The position numbers and the translations under genes are program-made. From contig CACRSC010000010.1 in NCBI GenBank assembly GCA_902651635.1, positions 533,626 to 597,625 on the forward strand: a stretch of 64,000 bases of DNA, in the 5' to 3' direction. The notes beneath the pieces are model-generated. The model was not told the DNA's origin. It searched no databases and saw only the letters and a program-made list of their open reading frames with translations. This document shows positions 23,280 to 34,838 of this stretch, piece after piece; the first letter of the stretch is position 1, and the number at the start of each line of letters is the position of its first letter. This stretch comes from Mastigamoeba balamuthi (taxonomy: Eukaryota > Evosea > Mastigamoebida > Mastigamoebidae).

Positions 23280-24463
23280 ATGGTGCGGACTCCCTCCAGC
23301 GCCCCCTCACCGGGGCAGCCGCTGCCCCCCGGGGCCCCTCCCCACGACGGCCCTCGGCTCACACCTCGCCTGCGTTTGCTGTCGTGCTCCCTAGGCTCGC
23401 GGTCCTAAGAAGCACCTGAAGCGCCTGCACGCGCCCAAGCACTGGCTCCTCGACAAGCTCGGCGGCGCCTACGTGAGTCCACGCGCCCTCCTCGCCCCCA
23501 TCCGCCCCCAGCCCTCCCTCCCCCGCAGGTCCGCGGCGCCCGAGACGCGTCGGAGACGGACGCCGCCCGATTGTTTGCGTTGGGGTTGGGGTGTTCGGTT
23601 GGGCTGGCTGGGCTCCCATGGCGCTTGACTGACAGCGGGACGCGTCTTCCCCCACTCCTTAGGCGCCGAGGCCCTCGACTGGCCCGCACAAGATGCGCGA
23701 GTGCCTGCCGGTCATCATCCTGCTGCGCAACAGGTTGAAGTACGCGCTGACCCGCCGTGAGGTCACCTCGATCGTGATGCAGCGCCTGATCAAGATCGAC
23801 GGCAAGGTCCGCACCGACACGCACTTCCCCGCGGGCTTCATGGGTACGCAGTCCAAAACCATCTCCCCCTGACGGCGCGTCTGGCGTCGATGAACCGGGG
23901 TCGCTGACGTGTCTTGGGCAGACGTCGTCTCGATCGACAAGACCGACGAGCACTTCCGCCTGCTCTACGACACCAAGGGCCGCTTCCAGGCGCACCGCAT
24001 CAACTCGACCGAGGCCAAGTTCAAGCTCGGCAAGGTCCGCCGCGTGCAGCTCGGCAACAAGGGCATCCCGTACCTGGTGACCCACGACGCGCGCACGATC
24101 CGCTACCCCAACCCCGACATCAAGGTCAACGACACCGTCAAGATCGACCTGCGCTCGGGCAAGATCATCGACTTCGTCAGGTTCGAGATCGGCAACCTCG
24201 TCATGATCACTGGCGGACGCAACCTTGGCCGCGTCGGCGTCATTGTGCGCCGCGAGAAGCACGAGGGCTCGTTCGAGATCATCCACGTCAAGGACGCCGT
24301 CGGCCACCAGTTCGCGACGCGCCTGACCAACGTCTTCGTGATCGGCAAGGGCACCAAGTCCCTCGTCACGCTGCCCGCCGGCAAGGGCATCAAGAAGTCG
24401 ATCATCGAGGAGTTCCAGGCGCGCCACGCGCACAGGACCGAGCAGGAGACTGAGGCCCAGTAA
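23280..24463 (+). CDS. RPS4: 40S ribosomal protein eS4
   Basis: Four coding exons: 23280-23282 (ATG only), 23395-23472, 23663-23843 and 23922-24463, giving 267 residues. Family marks are [17 protein letters not shown] at the start, the S4-type RNA-binding stretch with [15 protein letters not shown], the central eS4 domain, and the KOW-like [11 protein letters not shown]. It is a structural component of the small ribosomal subunit. The first intron follows the ATG directly (donor GTGCGG), exactly as in eL42, and the contexts agree: AAAATGGTGCG. Donors 2 and 3 are GTGAGT and GTACGC. Confidence 0.95.
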
Positions 24464-24794
24464 GTCAGGATGCACACTGAGCAGCTGAGGGGCGATGCCT
24501 GATGCCTCTCTGTGGCGTTGGGCCTCGCCTCTTGCCCTTAAGCCCCCGAAGGATCGCGACTAATTCCCAACAAATGGCCATTCCACCCCCAACATAGCCT
24601 TGTCATTCCGCCATATCGCTCTTCTCGTCTTTCTACCCACGGTCTCTGTTTTTTTGTAGTTCTTGCTGTGTGTGTGTGTGCGCTGTGTGGTTGGGAGCCA
24701 CCCACTCTGTTACCGGCTGAGTTCTACCATGGTCCCCCCAAGACACACAAACGAAACGGTGCTTCGTCGAAGGAGAACTGGGCCGCTGGTTTTA
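24464..24794. other. convergent 3' flank
   Basis: 331 bp between the stop of eS4 and the stop of the CCDC137-like gene, so it must hold both 3' ends. It contains a GTGTGTGTGTGTG run near 24670. No gene is seen. Confidence 0.5.
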
Positions 24795-25838
24795 TTACTG
24801 CTTGCCGGGAATGCCGGTGAATTTCTGCTTCCTGATGATCTTGGCCGCCTTGGCCTTGCGGTAGTTGGCCACGATCTTCTCGCGCAGCTCGGCGTACTTG
24901 TCCTCGACCAGCGTCGCCCCGAGCTCCTTGTGGCGCTTCTGCGCACACCAATTCAGCAACGGCACAAAGGGTGGAGGTTGTTCCGCACCAGGTCAGGCGG
25001 CTGCTGGCGGTGCCCAGACTGCCCGGGGGGCGTCAGCTCTGGCGGCTGGTCCGCGACCTCGCCAAACTCCACGCGGTCCTGCACAGCACAGCACAGATGG
25101 ATGTCAGAGAGGAGTGGGCAGAGCGTGGAGAGGGGAGAGGGTTGTTTTGATGCTCGCCCTGAGCTTCTTCTCGAGCTCGAGGTCCTCCTTGTCGAGGCCC
25201 TTGTTCCTGTGCAGCGCCTTCTTCTGCTTCTTCTTCTGCTGCTGCTCGCGCCTCCACTCGCGCTTGCGCTCGCTCTTCTGCCGCCGCACCTCGACGCCCT
25301 TCTGCTTCTGCTCCAGCGCCGTCGCGAAGATGTCGCGCACCTCCCCGCGCTGCTTCTTGGCCGCCGGCTCCTCCGCGGCCCCCGCCTGCTGCGCCCTGGC
25401 CTCTGCCGCCGCCTGCTTGCGCCGCTCCAGCGCCTCGAGCCTGCGCTTGCGCCCCGCGGGCATCTCCTTGGGGTGCCACTCCTCCTCCCCCGGCAGCTTT
25501 TGCGTCGCCTTGACCCTCAGCCCCCGCAGCCTCTCCTCCTCCGCCCGCTCCCTCTCCGCCCTCCTGGCCCTCCGCCCCTTCTGCTGCTGCTGCTGCTGCT
25601 GGGGCCTCTGCTGCTGCTCCGGCCTCTGCTGGGAGGAGGGGGGCAGGCGCGGGGAGGGCGACTGGGCGATGATGGAGCGGACGGCGCGGGGGACGCGCTC
25701 GTCGTCGCGGGATGGGTTGTAGGGCTTGTTGTGCCGCAGGCGCTCGCGCTCCTTGGCCTTGAGCTCCTCGGGCGTCTCGTGCCGCGTGCAGAACGGGTCG
25801 ATCCGCTTGACCTTCTTGTACGACCGCACGCGCCCCAT
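24795..25838 (-). CDS. CCDC137-like nucleolar coiled-coil protein
   Basis: Exons 25158-25838, 24989-25078 and 24795-24938 give 304 residues. The protein is Lys/Arg/Glu-rich with long predicted helices. The N-terminus MGRVRSYKKVKRIDPFC and the late DRVEFGEVADQPPEL resemble the CCDC137 family (animal members are nucleolar and chromosome-associated). A poly-Gln tract lies near residues 75-90. The C-terminal basic helix ends AAKIIRKQKFTGIPGKQ. Intron 1 has no GT donor that keeps the frame: AGG|GCGAGC gives a GC-AG intron (25079-25157). Intron 2 (24939-24988, 50 nt) uses GTGCGG. GAAAATATCTTC lies about 85 bp upstream of the ATG. Confidence 0.7.
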
Positions 25839-26020
25839 TGTCGGTCTCGCTGCTCGGCTGGCGTGCCCTGGCTGTGTGATGCACAGAACCGAGAGAGAGA
25901 TTTCGGCAGTGACATCATCTGAGGAAAATATCTTCTCTGTCTGTCGACAGACAACAGACGGAAATGAAGCACATTAAAAATAAAGCAATCATTCTCACTC
26001 TGTTATACATTCATCAAGGC

Positions 26021-27065
26021 TCAGCTGCACTGCGTGCTGCTGCTGCCGCAGTGGCACAGCAGTTTCCTCAGCAGCGCGCCAGCCTTCTTCTTGTAGGTCT
26101 TAACAACACTTTTGAGTGACTTTCTCCTTGGTTGTACATCCAGCCGGGCCTGGGCCGGTTCCACCTGACCATTTATGTCAGAGTTGGTGCAAAGGGGAAC
26201 ACCATACAAGAGGCCTGTGGCGTGTCTGCTTGAAAACCGAAGGAGAGGAGAGGGCAGAGAACGACCTATCAAACACTGCTTGCAAGTACTGAATAGGTGT
26301 AAGCTGACATCACATGATATCACACGTACACGTTCACTGGGAACAGATTCCCTTGCCAGGGATAGGGGAGGCAGGTGCTGGGATAGAGCCAGACCTCCAG
26401 AGTTCACTCTCTGTATTGAATGCCATTAGCATAAATACCTCGGAAATTGTTCCTGTGGCATTACCAATCTGTGATCAAATGGTGGATGACACACTGAGAT
26501 TCCAAGCAGCGAGTCATCTGAATCCGAATCTGACACATCTGACACGTATGATATTATTGTTCAGTTTTTGTGTGATGTAAGTAAGGAGGCCATACCGCCA
26601 AGTGAAGATACATTCACGGATTGGCTTAACTCATCAGGATCGAGATTGCACTTGTTGTTGTGCATGGGCTCCGATACCTGAGACTCCTTCTTGATGTCTT
26701 TGCTCTGGATGAACAGCGGTGCCATCATCTGCTCAAAATAGAAATACAAAGTCTTAGCTATTCAATTCACAATTTCCGATAATTGGGATCACCAGCACGA
26801 CAGCCATGAGGAGATAGCTGGGAACCATGCCCACAATGAGAAGCACGGCCACGGCGGACACCGTCAGGCCTGCCAGAGGGGGACACGCACAGCCCCAAGT
26901 CAGCTTGGGAAAGGCGAGACTAGTGGGGGCAAAGGCGCCCAGGGATGGGGCGCAGAAAGTAGAGACAAGGGCGGAAGGGGACCCACAGAGAGCTGCGGAC
27001 GTCGGCATGGGATCGCGTAAGGCTTGGTCGAACGCCGCACGGGAGGTAACCACACCAAGGAACAA
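26021..27065 (-). CDS. putative membrane protein gene, exon structure incomplete
   Basis: Several exon-like pieces on the minus strand can be picked out in a less GC-rich stretch. A hydrophobic exon near 26760-26880 (LTVSAVAVLLIVGMVPSYLL) ends by a likely donor. A short piece follows acceptor GAGCAG at about 26731 (MMAPLFIQSKDIKKES). A Ser/Asp-rich piece lies near 26495-26550 (VSDSDSDDSLLGIS). A basic C-terminal piece after TCAG at about 26164 ends ...CHCGSSSTQCS* at 26021. Together they suggest a small membrane protein with an acidic, then basic cytosolic tail. Not all junctions could be placed and the start is unknown. Confidence 0.35.
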
Positions 27066-27367
27066 TGAAAATGAAGCAATCTGCCCCTATCAGTTGAACG
27101 TGCGCTCGCTGACGTTGTAAGGATATCTCGCACCATATCCGCGATACTCTGCCCCAAGCACCCGCAGCTCCCTGGCAGTCTCTCAGAGCCTAGCGCACAG
27201 CAACAGCCCAGCTGTCTCTCGAAGCCCCCCACGCGGCAGCGTTCGTTCTGCGGTGCACGTCACGCAACATATCTCCGCAAATATCTCTCCACCCCCCCAT
27301 GCGAGCCACACGCAGAGACGGGCCTGCGGACGCGGGCGTTGGATGCATACGTGTTTGCGTTCTGCCC
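27066..27367. other. intergenic
   Basis: 302 bp, no gene seen. It contains several GATAT-type words (AGGATATCTCGCACCATATCC at the left, CAACATATCTCCGCAAATATC further right). Confidence 0.4.
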
Positions 27368-28048
27368 TCACTGCTGGCCGCCCTCCTTCTCGCGCAGCTG
27401 GCTCTCGAGGCGCTGGACCTGCTCGCGCAGGCGCTGCTGCTCGGCCAGCACCTCTGCCAGCATCTGCGCCGCGGGCCCCTCGCTGCCAAAGTCGAACTTG
27501 AGCGGCGCGCTCTCCTCCGCGGGCTTCTGCGCCGCCGCCTCGGCCAGCGCCCTCTTGCACGCCGCCGTCTCGGCCTCGACCCGCTTGCAGTAGTCCGCGT
27601 GCAGCCTCTGCGCCTCGCTGGCGAGCACCTTGCGCTGCTTGATCGCCGCCGGGTCCTTGTTGCTCAGCTTCCGCCTGAGCTCAGAGTTGAGTGGGGGGGG
27701 GGGGGAAGCAGCGCGCGCAATCGGGAAAATAGCGCAGGCAAGATCGGAGAAAAAAGGAAGGCGCAGGCACGGGGCGGTTCACAGACGGTTCGCGACGCAA
27801 ACGCACTTCTTCTGGTTGACGGCGGCGATCTGCAGGCGGATCTTCTTCCACTCCTCGTGGTGGCGCTGCTTCAGCTTGCCGAGCGTCTCGGCCGCGCGGT
27901 CGGCGGGCGCCGGGGCCGCGGGCGCCGACGTGGCGTCCATGTCCGCGTCGCCGGCGGCGCCCGCGTCGACGGCCATGTCGGCGTCGTCGGTCTTGGCGTA
28001 GGGCGTGGCGAGCTTCCGCGACCGCTTCTGCTTCTTCAGTTTGCCCAT
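27368..28048 (-). CDS. basic coiled-coil protein, 182 residues
   Basis: Exons 27807-28048 and 27368-27674 (intron 27675-27806, donor GTGCGT) join in phase to 182 residues. It starts MGKLKKQKRSRK, a short basic head, followed by an Ala/Asp low-complexity stretch. Charged helices follow (LKQRHHEEWKKIRLQI, AAIKQRKVLASEAQRL), and a C-terminal coiled coil is rich in Gln and Glu (AEQQRLREQVQRLESQ). The basic head resembles small ribosome-biogenesis factors, but no family was recognised with confidence. The intron contains a long poly-G run near 27692. Confidence 0.6.
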
Positions 28049-28358
28049 TCCGCTGCCGGCAAAAACACAGTGCCTGCGTGCGTCATCTGCCACAGAAGAA
28101 GATACGGGGATCTCGAGCCAAATCAGACGAGATCCCCTCATCGCCCCGGCTCAGTGTTGCCCGCTCTTCTCTTTTATCACGCAGCGTAGCAGCCTCTCCG
28201 GAGGATCAGAGTTCGGCTGCTGGCCAGGGGGGGACGGGTGCTGGGAAGATCCGCGGAAGATCTGTGCATCTTCTGTCGTCGGAGATCCCGCCAGAATAAT
28301 TCCAGGAGGTTCGCGGGGTTGTTTGGCTCCGTTTGGGCACACGAGACGGGCAGCCCCG
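28049..28358. promoter_or_regulatory. divergent promoter region
   Basis: 310 bp between the starts of the coiled-coil gene and the USP22-like gene. It holds repeated GATC-type words: GAAGATACGGGGATCTCG, GAAGATCCGCGGAAGATC near 28244-28261 and GTCGGAGATCCCG near 28278. Confidence 0.4.
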
Positions 28359-30559
28359 ATGTGCTCGCACCTCAGCGAGTTCGAGACGACGCCCGAGGGC
28401 GCCCAGGCCATCGAGTCGCTCGCCCGCTTCCTCCGTGCGCGCTCCTCCGACGCCCACAAGGTCGCCTTCCCCCGCGCCCAGCGCCCCCTCTGCCGTTTTT
28501 AGTCCCCGCTCGCCCGCCAGGGGCCACCGCGCGGGCCCGCCGGCCCACTGACGCCCGCCGACACCGCCCCGCGCGCCGCGCCGCCGGCGGAACCGACAGA
28601 TACCGGCGCCCAGGTGCGTCAGATGCGGCGAGGGGACGGGCCGCGTGCTGGCCTGCCTGCACTGCGCCCACTTTGCCTGCCGCGCCCACATCTCCGAGCA
28701 CTGCGCCCAGACGGGCCACTACCTCTGTCCGCACCCCCCCTCCCGCACCCTCCCGCACCTCCCGCACCCCTCCTGACGCGGGAGACGCGTTGGGGGGCAG
28801 CGATGGAGCTGGGGGTCTCGCGCGTGCTGTGCGCCAAGTGCAGGGACTACTTCGCCCCGGCGGCAGCGCTGGGCGCAGACGGGGGCCCACCGAGCAAGCG
28901 CCGCCGCAGCACGCCGCCCGCCGCGCAGCCCTCGCCGCCCGCAGCGGTCTCGCCGACGCAGGGGGCGGGCAGCTCGGGCGGCAGCGGGGCCGTCGCGGTC
29001 CCGCTGTCGCCGTCGCGCTACGTCCTCGGCATCCGCGGCCTCTACAACTTCGGCAACACGTGCGCCCGGGCACTCCGAGGGTGGGCGCGGGGGGAGGGAG
29101 GGAGGGAGGAGGAGGAGGAGGGGGCCCCTGGGCGGCCTGACGCTGGGCGTGCGCGTCGGCAGGTGCTACCTGAACGCGGTGATGCAGAGCCTGGCGCACA
29201 ACCCGCTGCTGCGCAACTACTTCCTGAGCGACGCGCACGGCAGGCGCCCGTGCAGCCGCAGGCCCGACCCCGAGGGCAGCAGCCCGCAGCCGCCAGCGCC
29301 AGCGACGGCGCCGGCGGCCAGCTCGGTGTCGCCGCCGCCGCCGGGCAGCAGCAGCACGGCGTCCGGGGTGTCGCCGGCGTCGTGCGAGTCGGCGGGGGCG
29401 GCGGCGGGGGCGGAGATGCCGCCGTGCCTGGGCTGCGAGATGGACACGCTCGTCGCGGAGCTGTTCGACGGCGAGACGACGCCCTACGCGCCGCACAGGT
29501 TCGTCTACGCCATGTGGAAGAACTGCGTGCCGTTCGCGGCGGCCGAGCAGCACGACGCGCACGAGGCGCTGATCTACACGCTCAACGCGATGCACTCGCA
29601 CCTCAACGGCACGTCCAAGGACTGCTCGTGCGTCGTCCACCGCGTGTTCTCGGGCACCATGCGCTCGGACCTGCACTGCACGACGTGCGGCACGTGCAGC
29701 AGCACGCTGGACCCCTTCATCGACGTCTCGCTCGACATCCCGCACTCGCCCATCAGCCCCAGTGAGCGGACCTGCGCGCGGGCAGCCGCGTTCTCACACG
29801 GGGCTGGGGGGGTCGCGCGCCAGCGATGACGGAGGAGGACCTGAGGGCGTACTCGCTGCAGGGGTGCCTCGAGAGGTTCACCAAGCCCGAGCTGCTCGAG
29901 CACGCCGACAGGTTCAACTGCTCCAAGTGCCAGGAGCTGCGAAACTGCCACAAGCAGCTCTCGCTGGCGTCGCTCCCCAACGTCGTCACGTTCCACCTCA
30001 AGGCACGCTGTGGGCGCGCCCCCTCGCCGGCGCTGGGCGCGTTGCCCCGCGGTTCTCACGGGCGCGGCGAGCGCAGAGGTTCGACTCGGGGAGGCAGAGA
30101 AGGGTCATGAGCAAGGTCGAGACCAAGATCGAGTTCCCCGTGTCCCTCGACCTCTTCCCCTACACGGCAGCCAACAAGGACTGCTGCGGCACCGCCGTGC
30201 GACCCGAGTCGGCGCAGTACGAGCTGTTCGCGGTCATCAACCACTCGGGTGCGCAGTGCCGCGTCGCGCACGCGCTCACGACGCTCTGTTGCTCGCAACA
30301 GGCAAGATGGGCGGGGGGCACTACACGTGCTTTGTGCGTCGAGACACGCACTGGTACAAGTGCGACGACACGGTCGTCTCCAAGGCAACATTATCTTCTG
30401 TCCTGAGCTCCCAGGCGTGAGTACACCCGCACGCCCTCCCACTGCCCTCTCTCGCTCTCTCTGCCAGTGCACCAGTTCCGTTCGCATCGCTCGAGCTGAC
30501 GGTCTCCTCGCAGGTACATTTTGTTCTACGTCAAGAAGTCACTCGACTATGTAGAATAG
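28359..30559 (+). CDS. USP22: USP22/Ubp8-like ubiquitin hydrolase
   Basis: Eight exons (28359-28460, 28600-28726, 28801-29059, 29163-29761, 29824-30002, 30077-30248, 30302-30416, 30514-30559) join to 532 residues. N-terminal zinc-finger UBP domain: CSHLSEFE, CVRCGEGTGRVLACLHC, FACRAHISEH, LCAKCRDYF. USP domain: Cys box GNTCYLN (Cys about 164), QQ-box equivalent EQHDAHEAL, zinc pair CTTCGTC and FNCSKCQ, His box GGGHYTCF (His about 486) and WYKCDD. The architecture is that of the deubiquitinase of the SAGA co-activator, which removes ubiquitin from histone H2B. A Ser/Pro/Ala-rich insert lies just before PPCLGCEMD. Intron 5 (30003-30076) has donor GCACGC inside the conserved FHLK|RF, so it is a GC-AG intron. 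Confidence 0.9.
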
Positions 30560-31032
30560 AGCCACCAAGGGAGATCAGAATGGCTACTACTCATTCACCA
30601 AAAGGAAAACAAAAACCCAGCAACAGGCTTCTCCAGACCCCTGGAGTGACTCTTCCTTTGCCCGTGCGTTTCCGGTGGGTGTGCTGTGGCAGCGCGTCTC
30701 TCCCGTTGTCCCAAGAGACATCGCCGACAACAAGCGCTCCCTGACCTCGCAGTCCCTCGTGCTGCGTGCGACGACGAGTGCCCCCCCCCAAGGCCATCGC
30801 GCCGCCGGTCCATACTCGCAACCGCCGTCTTATTCACCACGGTGCACGCAGTTCAGTTCCGCTGAACTTTTCGTGCACTTTTACTCGGCGCACCAGTTTT
30901 CCTGCACCCCCGTGCTCCCGCCCGTATGTCCGCCTGCTCGCTGCCCACGACCCCCCAGGCGAAGAAATATCGCACCACAACACAACAGAGCACAGCAAGA
31001 GCAAGGGCATCAAGAGCAACAAGCAGGCAGAG
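30560..31032. promoter_or_regulatory. upstream region of cupin copy B
   Basis: 473 bp. GAAGAAATATCGCACC at 30960-30975 lies about 60 bp before the cupin ATG and resembles the recurring GATAT words. No gene is seen. Confidence 0.4.
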
Positions 31033-31864
31033 ATGGCGAGCTGCAGCGGGTGCAGGTGCGGGGGCAGGGGCGAGGGGCCCCAGCTGGAGGAGGCGGGGTT
31101 CTGGAAGGTGATACCGCTGCGGAGGTTCCGGCACAAGGACGAGGTGACCTTCAGCGGGCTGCCCATGGCCGAGTTCCCCAGGATCGACGGCGTGGACCAC
31201 GTGCTGCACGGGCCCAACGCCAGGAGCCCCGGCAGCGTCGGCGCCGTCGACGGCTGGTACCTCCACAAGCACCAGCAGGACAACCTCCTCGTCATGCGCG
31301 GCACGCGCACATCCATCCTCCGGTCCGCAGCCCTCCACACGCCCTCCACATCGCTGTCCCCCTGTGTCGCCGTGTTGGGGCGATTCGTGTGCAAATGGGT
31401 CCGTCGTGCTGTGCGGCCATCGCACGGTCTTCAACGGCCGCACAACGGATCACGGCAGCCGTGCTGCTGTGGACTGTCTGTGTTGCGGCCGTTGCGTACG
31501 CTGTCGCGAAAAGCGGGCGAGGGGGGATCGTGTGGCAAATGGGAGGGAGGGATCGCGTTGCTGACGGGGCAGGGGACGACGGGGGAGCAGGAGGGCGGAC
31601 AGGCCGGGGGTTGTGGAGACGTTTGTGGTGGGCCCCGACTTCATCGAGAGGAACGGGGTGAGGCTGCTGGACGGTCCCTGCGTGCTGCGGTGGGAGCCCG
31701 AGACGTACCACCAGGTGCACAGCGGGCCCGAGGGCAGCGCGTCGCTCAACTTTGCGGTGCGGTGCGAGGGCTTCGACCTCAAGCACGAGTTCGACATCTG
31801 GGACGTCCGCGGCGACGGCAGCGACGGCGTCGTCGTCCGCCAGGGCCACGAGGACCAGTTCTGA
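31033..31864 (+). CDS. cupin-like protein, copy B
   Basis: Exons 31033-31322 and 31603-31864 give 183 residues. It aligns along its whole length with copy A at 14.9-15.7 kb. The second exons differ at only two residues (VRG for VHG, QGH for QSH), the first exons at more (for example LRRFRHKDEV for LQRFLNKDKT). Both copies share the splice phase, donor GTCCGC and the last ~60 nt of the intron, so they arose by a recent duplication including introns and lie in opposite orientation. Function unknown beyond the cupin-like pattern. Confidence 0.72.
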
Positions 31865-32070
31865 GCGCAGCCGGCGAGTGTCGACTGCCTGAGGACGCGA
31901 ATGCACCAACAACTCAACACAGAAGCACCGGCCGTTCCACCCAATGTCAGTTGATTCTTCCTGCCAGCAGTTGATTTTTCCCATAAATCCCGCAACAATC
32001 TCAGCCGCGAGATCGGGATAGGTTCCGCGCAACAGACGCCTGTTCTATTTATAGTAGCGACGCGCCCGCG

Positions 32071-34838
32071 ATGTCCGAGCAGGCCCCGCACGCGCCGATG
32101 CCCCAGCAGGCGCAGGCCGTGTTCCCTCTGAACACTCCGACGTCGTCGTCTGCCCCGCCGGACTCCCCCGGGAGCCCCAGCGGCCTGTCGTCCGCAGCTC
32201 GCAAGCCAGCGCTGCGGGCCATGCTGACCCACGCCAGCGAGCGCCTCAACAGGTCCGCGGACACCCGCGAACACACTGCTGGCCACCGCTGACCACCGCT
32301 GGACTGCCCCGCGCCAGGCCGCGGAGCCGTGCAGCGTCGCAGGAGGAGCTGCAGCAGTCGAAGACGGCGTCTGCGCCCCACCTGAGCCAAATCGTGGCCA
32401 ACATGTCCTCGGGCACCGCAGCGTCGGGCCGCAACAGATTCCAGCGCATCACAATGGCACGCACACGCACACGCCCCGCCGGACGGTGGGTCTGAGGCAG
32501 CTCGCACGCGCAGACGCGGGTCCAGCCGGCGATACGCATGAAGGAGCTGCCGATGAACAAGGTCATCAAGCAGGAGGTCGCCGACGAGAAGCCCCCCGAG
32601 GAGACCCTCGAGCCCAAGCCCCAGCCCCTCGCAGCGCAGCGTCAGAAGAGCAACAGCCTACTGCAGCGCTTCGCGGCACGCCTTGCCTCCCCACCCCGGG
32701 TCGTGCGCGTGCGCTGACCTCCAGCGCAGGCCGAGTCGGTGGCAGCTGGCAAGCAGGCGGACCTGGCGGAGGAGAAGACCTCGAGGGTGGCGCGGCTGAA
32801 GATGATGCTGCTGCTGTGGGTGGGGTTCCCGTTCGTCATCGCGGTGGTCGGCGTGATGCTGGGCGTGTGCCTGGGCATCGACCGCGCGATGCAGGACTGG
32901 ATGCTCGACGGCTCTGTGCCCACCGAGTACGACTACTCGCTCAGCGCCTTTGTCTACACGATCATGAACCCCAACCCGGACCAGGCCCGCGGTGTCATGG
33001 ACGCCGTCACCAACACGATGGCCTTCATGTTCGGCCTCCTCGTCACCGTCATCGGTATCGTCCTGCAGTTCGCCTCGGACAAGATCACGTCGCACGTTAC
33101 CTCTCTGGTGCGGGTCTCCTGAGCTGGCCCTTACCAGCGGTTCCTGACGATTCCGCCGCCAGTTCTTCAAGAGCAGGGTGATCCTGGGGGCGCTGGCGTA
33201 CGTCCTGGTGAGCAACGCGTTCGCGCTGTGGGTGGACCAGGAGTGCGGGCCCTTCCACTCGCCGAGGATCGCAGTCCTGCTGAGCGTCGTCATGGTCGAC
33301 CTGCAGGTCGTGATGCTGTTCCCGTTCCTCGCGTACCTCTTCTACTTCCTCGACGCCGAGCAGGTCATCACCAACATCGCGCGGCACGGGCTGGACGCCG
33401 TCGTCAACTCGATCACCTCGCGCGGGCCCAACAACGAGCGCAACCAGGTCAACGCGACGCTGGCGGTAGAGTACCTGATGGACGGCGCCCTCTCGTCGAT
33501 CAAGAAGAAGAACAAGAACATCACGAGCGAGATCATCGACGCCATGTGCGACTTCCTGGTGCACTACGCAGCGCTCAAGGACAAGACCCCGGACGTCTGG
33601 TTCCAGATCCCTCTCTGGATCCGGCAGAGCCCCGACTTCCTCATCCTGTGCGCAGTCTGGTCTCCTCTGGCGGCACCCACTGGCTGACAACAGAGGGCGC
33701 ACACCAGGAACGACGAGGGGGTGAAGGAGATGGTCGAGCGGAAGACGTGGCTCGAGTGGAAGGTTCTGCGGCAGTACCAGAACCTCTTCGTCGAGGCCAT
33801 CAAGTTCTTCAAGGAGATGTGCTACCACATCTGCATCAACACGCGCCTCATCGGCGAGACGGCGGCGGGCCACAACCAGCTGCACTCGATCGACCTCTGC
33901 ATCAAGTTCTTCAACACGTACCTGCGCACGGCCATCAACCTCGTCGACGTCCGCGTCGTCTACAACACGCTCTTCCAGTACCGCCTGCTGGCAGAGCTGC
34001 TCATCGACAGGAGCAGGGGCGCCTCCAAGGACCTGGCGCTGCGGTCCCTCAAGATCGCCAAGTTCTGCAGGTACTACGCGCACCTCTGCCAGCAGCGGAA
34101 CCTCTTCTTCCTCGTCGAGACGGTCGCCCAGGACCTGCGCATCCTCTGCCAGGTGGCCATCAAGAGCGCCGTGCCAGAGGACAAGCGAAGCGCAGGCAGG
34201 GCAGGGTTCAACCCCAACAGGGCCATCTTCCAGCAGGTGCACGACAAGCTGCTCTCGGTACGCGCCTTCCCCAGCACGAATGCAGACCCCTTACATGAAT
34301 CCAGATTCTCCTGAGCATCAACGACTTCACGGGGACGACCGATGCGCGGCGCGGTGTCATCAGGGCCCAGGCCATCCTGGGGATCTACTACCTGACCGAG
34401 AAGCAGGTCGGGCAGGCCAGGCGGATCATCAAGGGTGCGCATCCAGACCTGGCTGTGGCCCAGATCAATTGACAGGGGGTGGCGCTCGCAGTGCTGGACC
34501 GCGACGACTACAAGGACCTGCTCATGTCGATCAAGGAGGAGATGTCCATGTCGACGACGCGCGAGTTCTGGGAGGTCAGCGAGCGCGGAGCCAACTTCAC
34601 GTACATGGAGCCGCGGCTGCGGCAGAACCTCGACGCGTTCTTCGGGATGTTCGCGTGGTTCGCGCAGATGCAGACGAGCGACGCCTGGGCGGCGTTCCAG
34701 AAGAGCGCCGGGGGCAAGCAGCTCAGGGTCCAGCAGGAGCTGCAGAACTTCGAGGCCGAGATGCCCGACGAGGACGAGGACGACGGCGGCGAGTTCGACA
34801 GCGACCTCGCCCAGGCCAGCGAGGCAGACCAGCAGTAG
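32071..34838 (+). CDS. DUF2254-type multi-pass membrane protein
   Basis: Eight exons (32071-32252, 32318-32456, 32514-32675, 32730-33107, 33163-33647, 33696-34257, 34305-34434, 34492-34838) give 794 residues. A disordered Pro/Ser-rich N-terminus of about 160 residues precedes four membrane helices at about 186-211, 258-277, 293-311 and 322-350. The pattern LLVTVIGIVLQFASDKI, a following helix, then FYFLDAEQVITNIARHGLD matches DUF2254 proteins best known from bacteria. A long soluble helical region follows, ending in an Asp/Glu-rich tail. Function unknown; DUF2254 has no firm assignment. Introns 2 and 3 have the identical non-canonical donor GCACGC (at 32457 and 32676). Confidence 0.8.
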
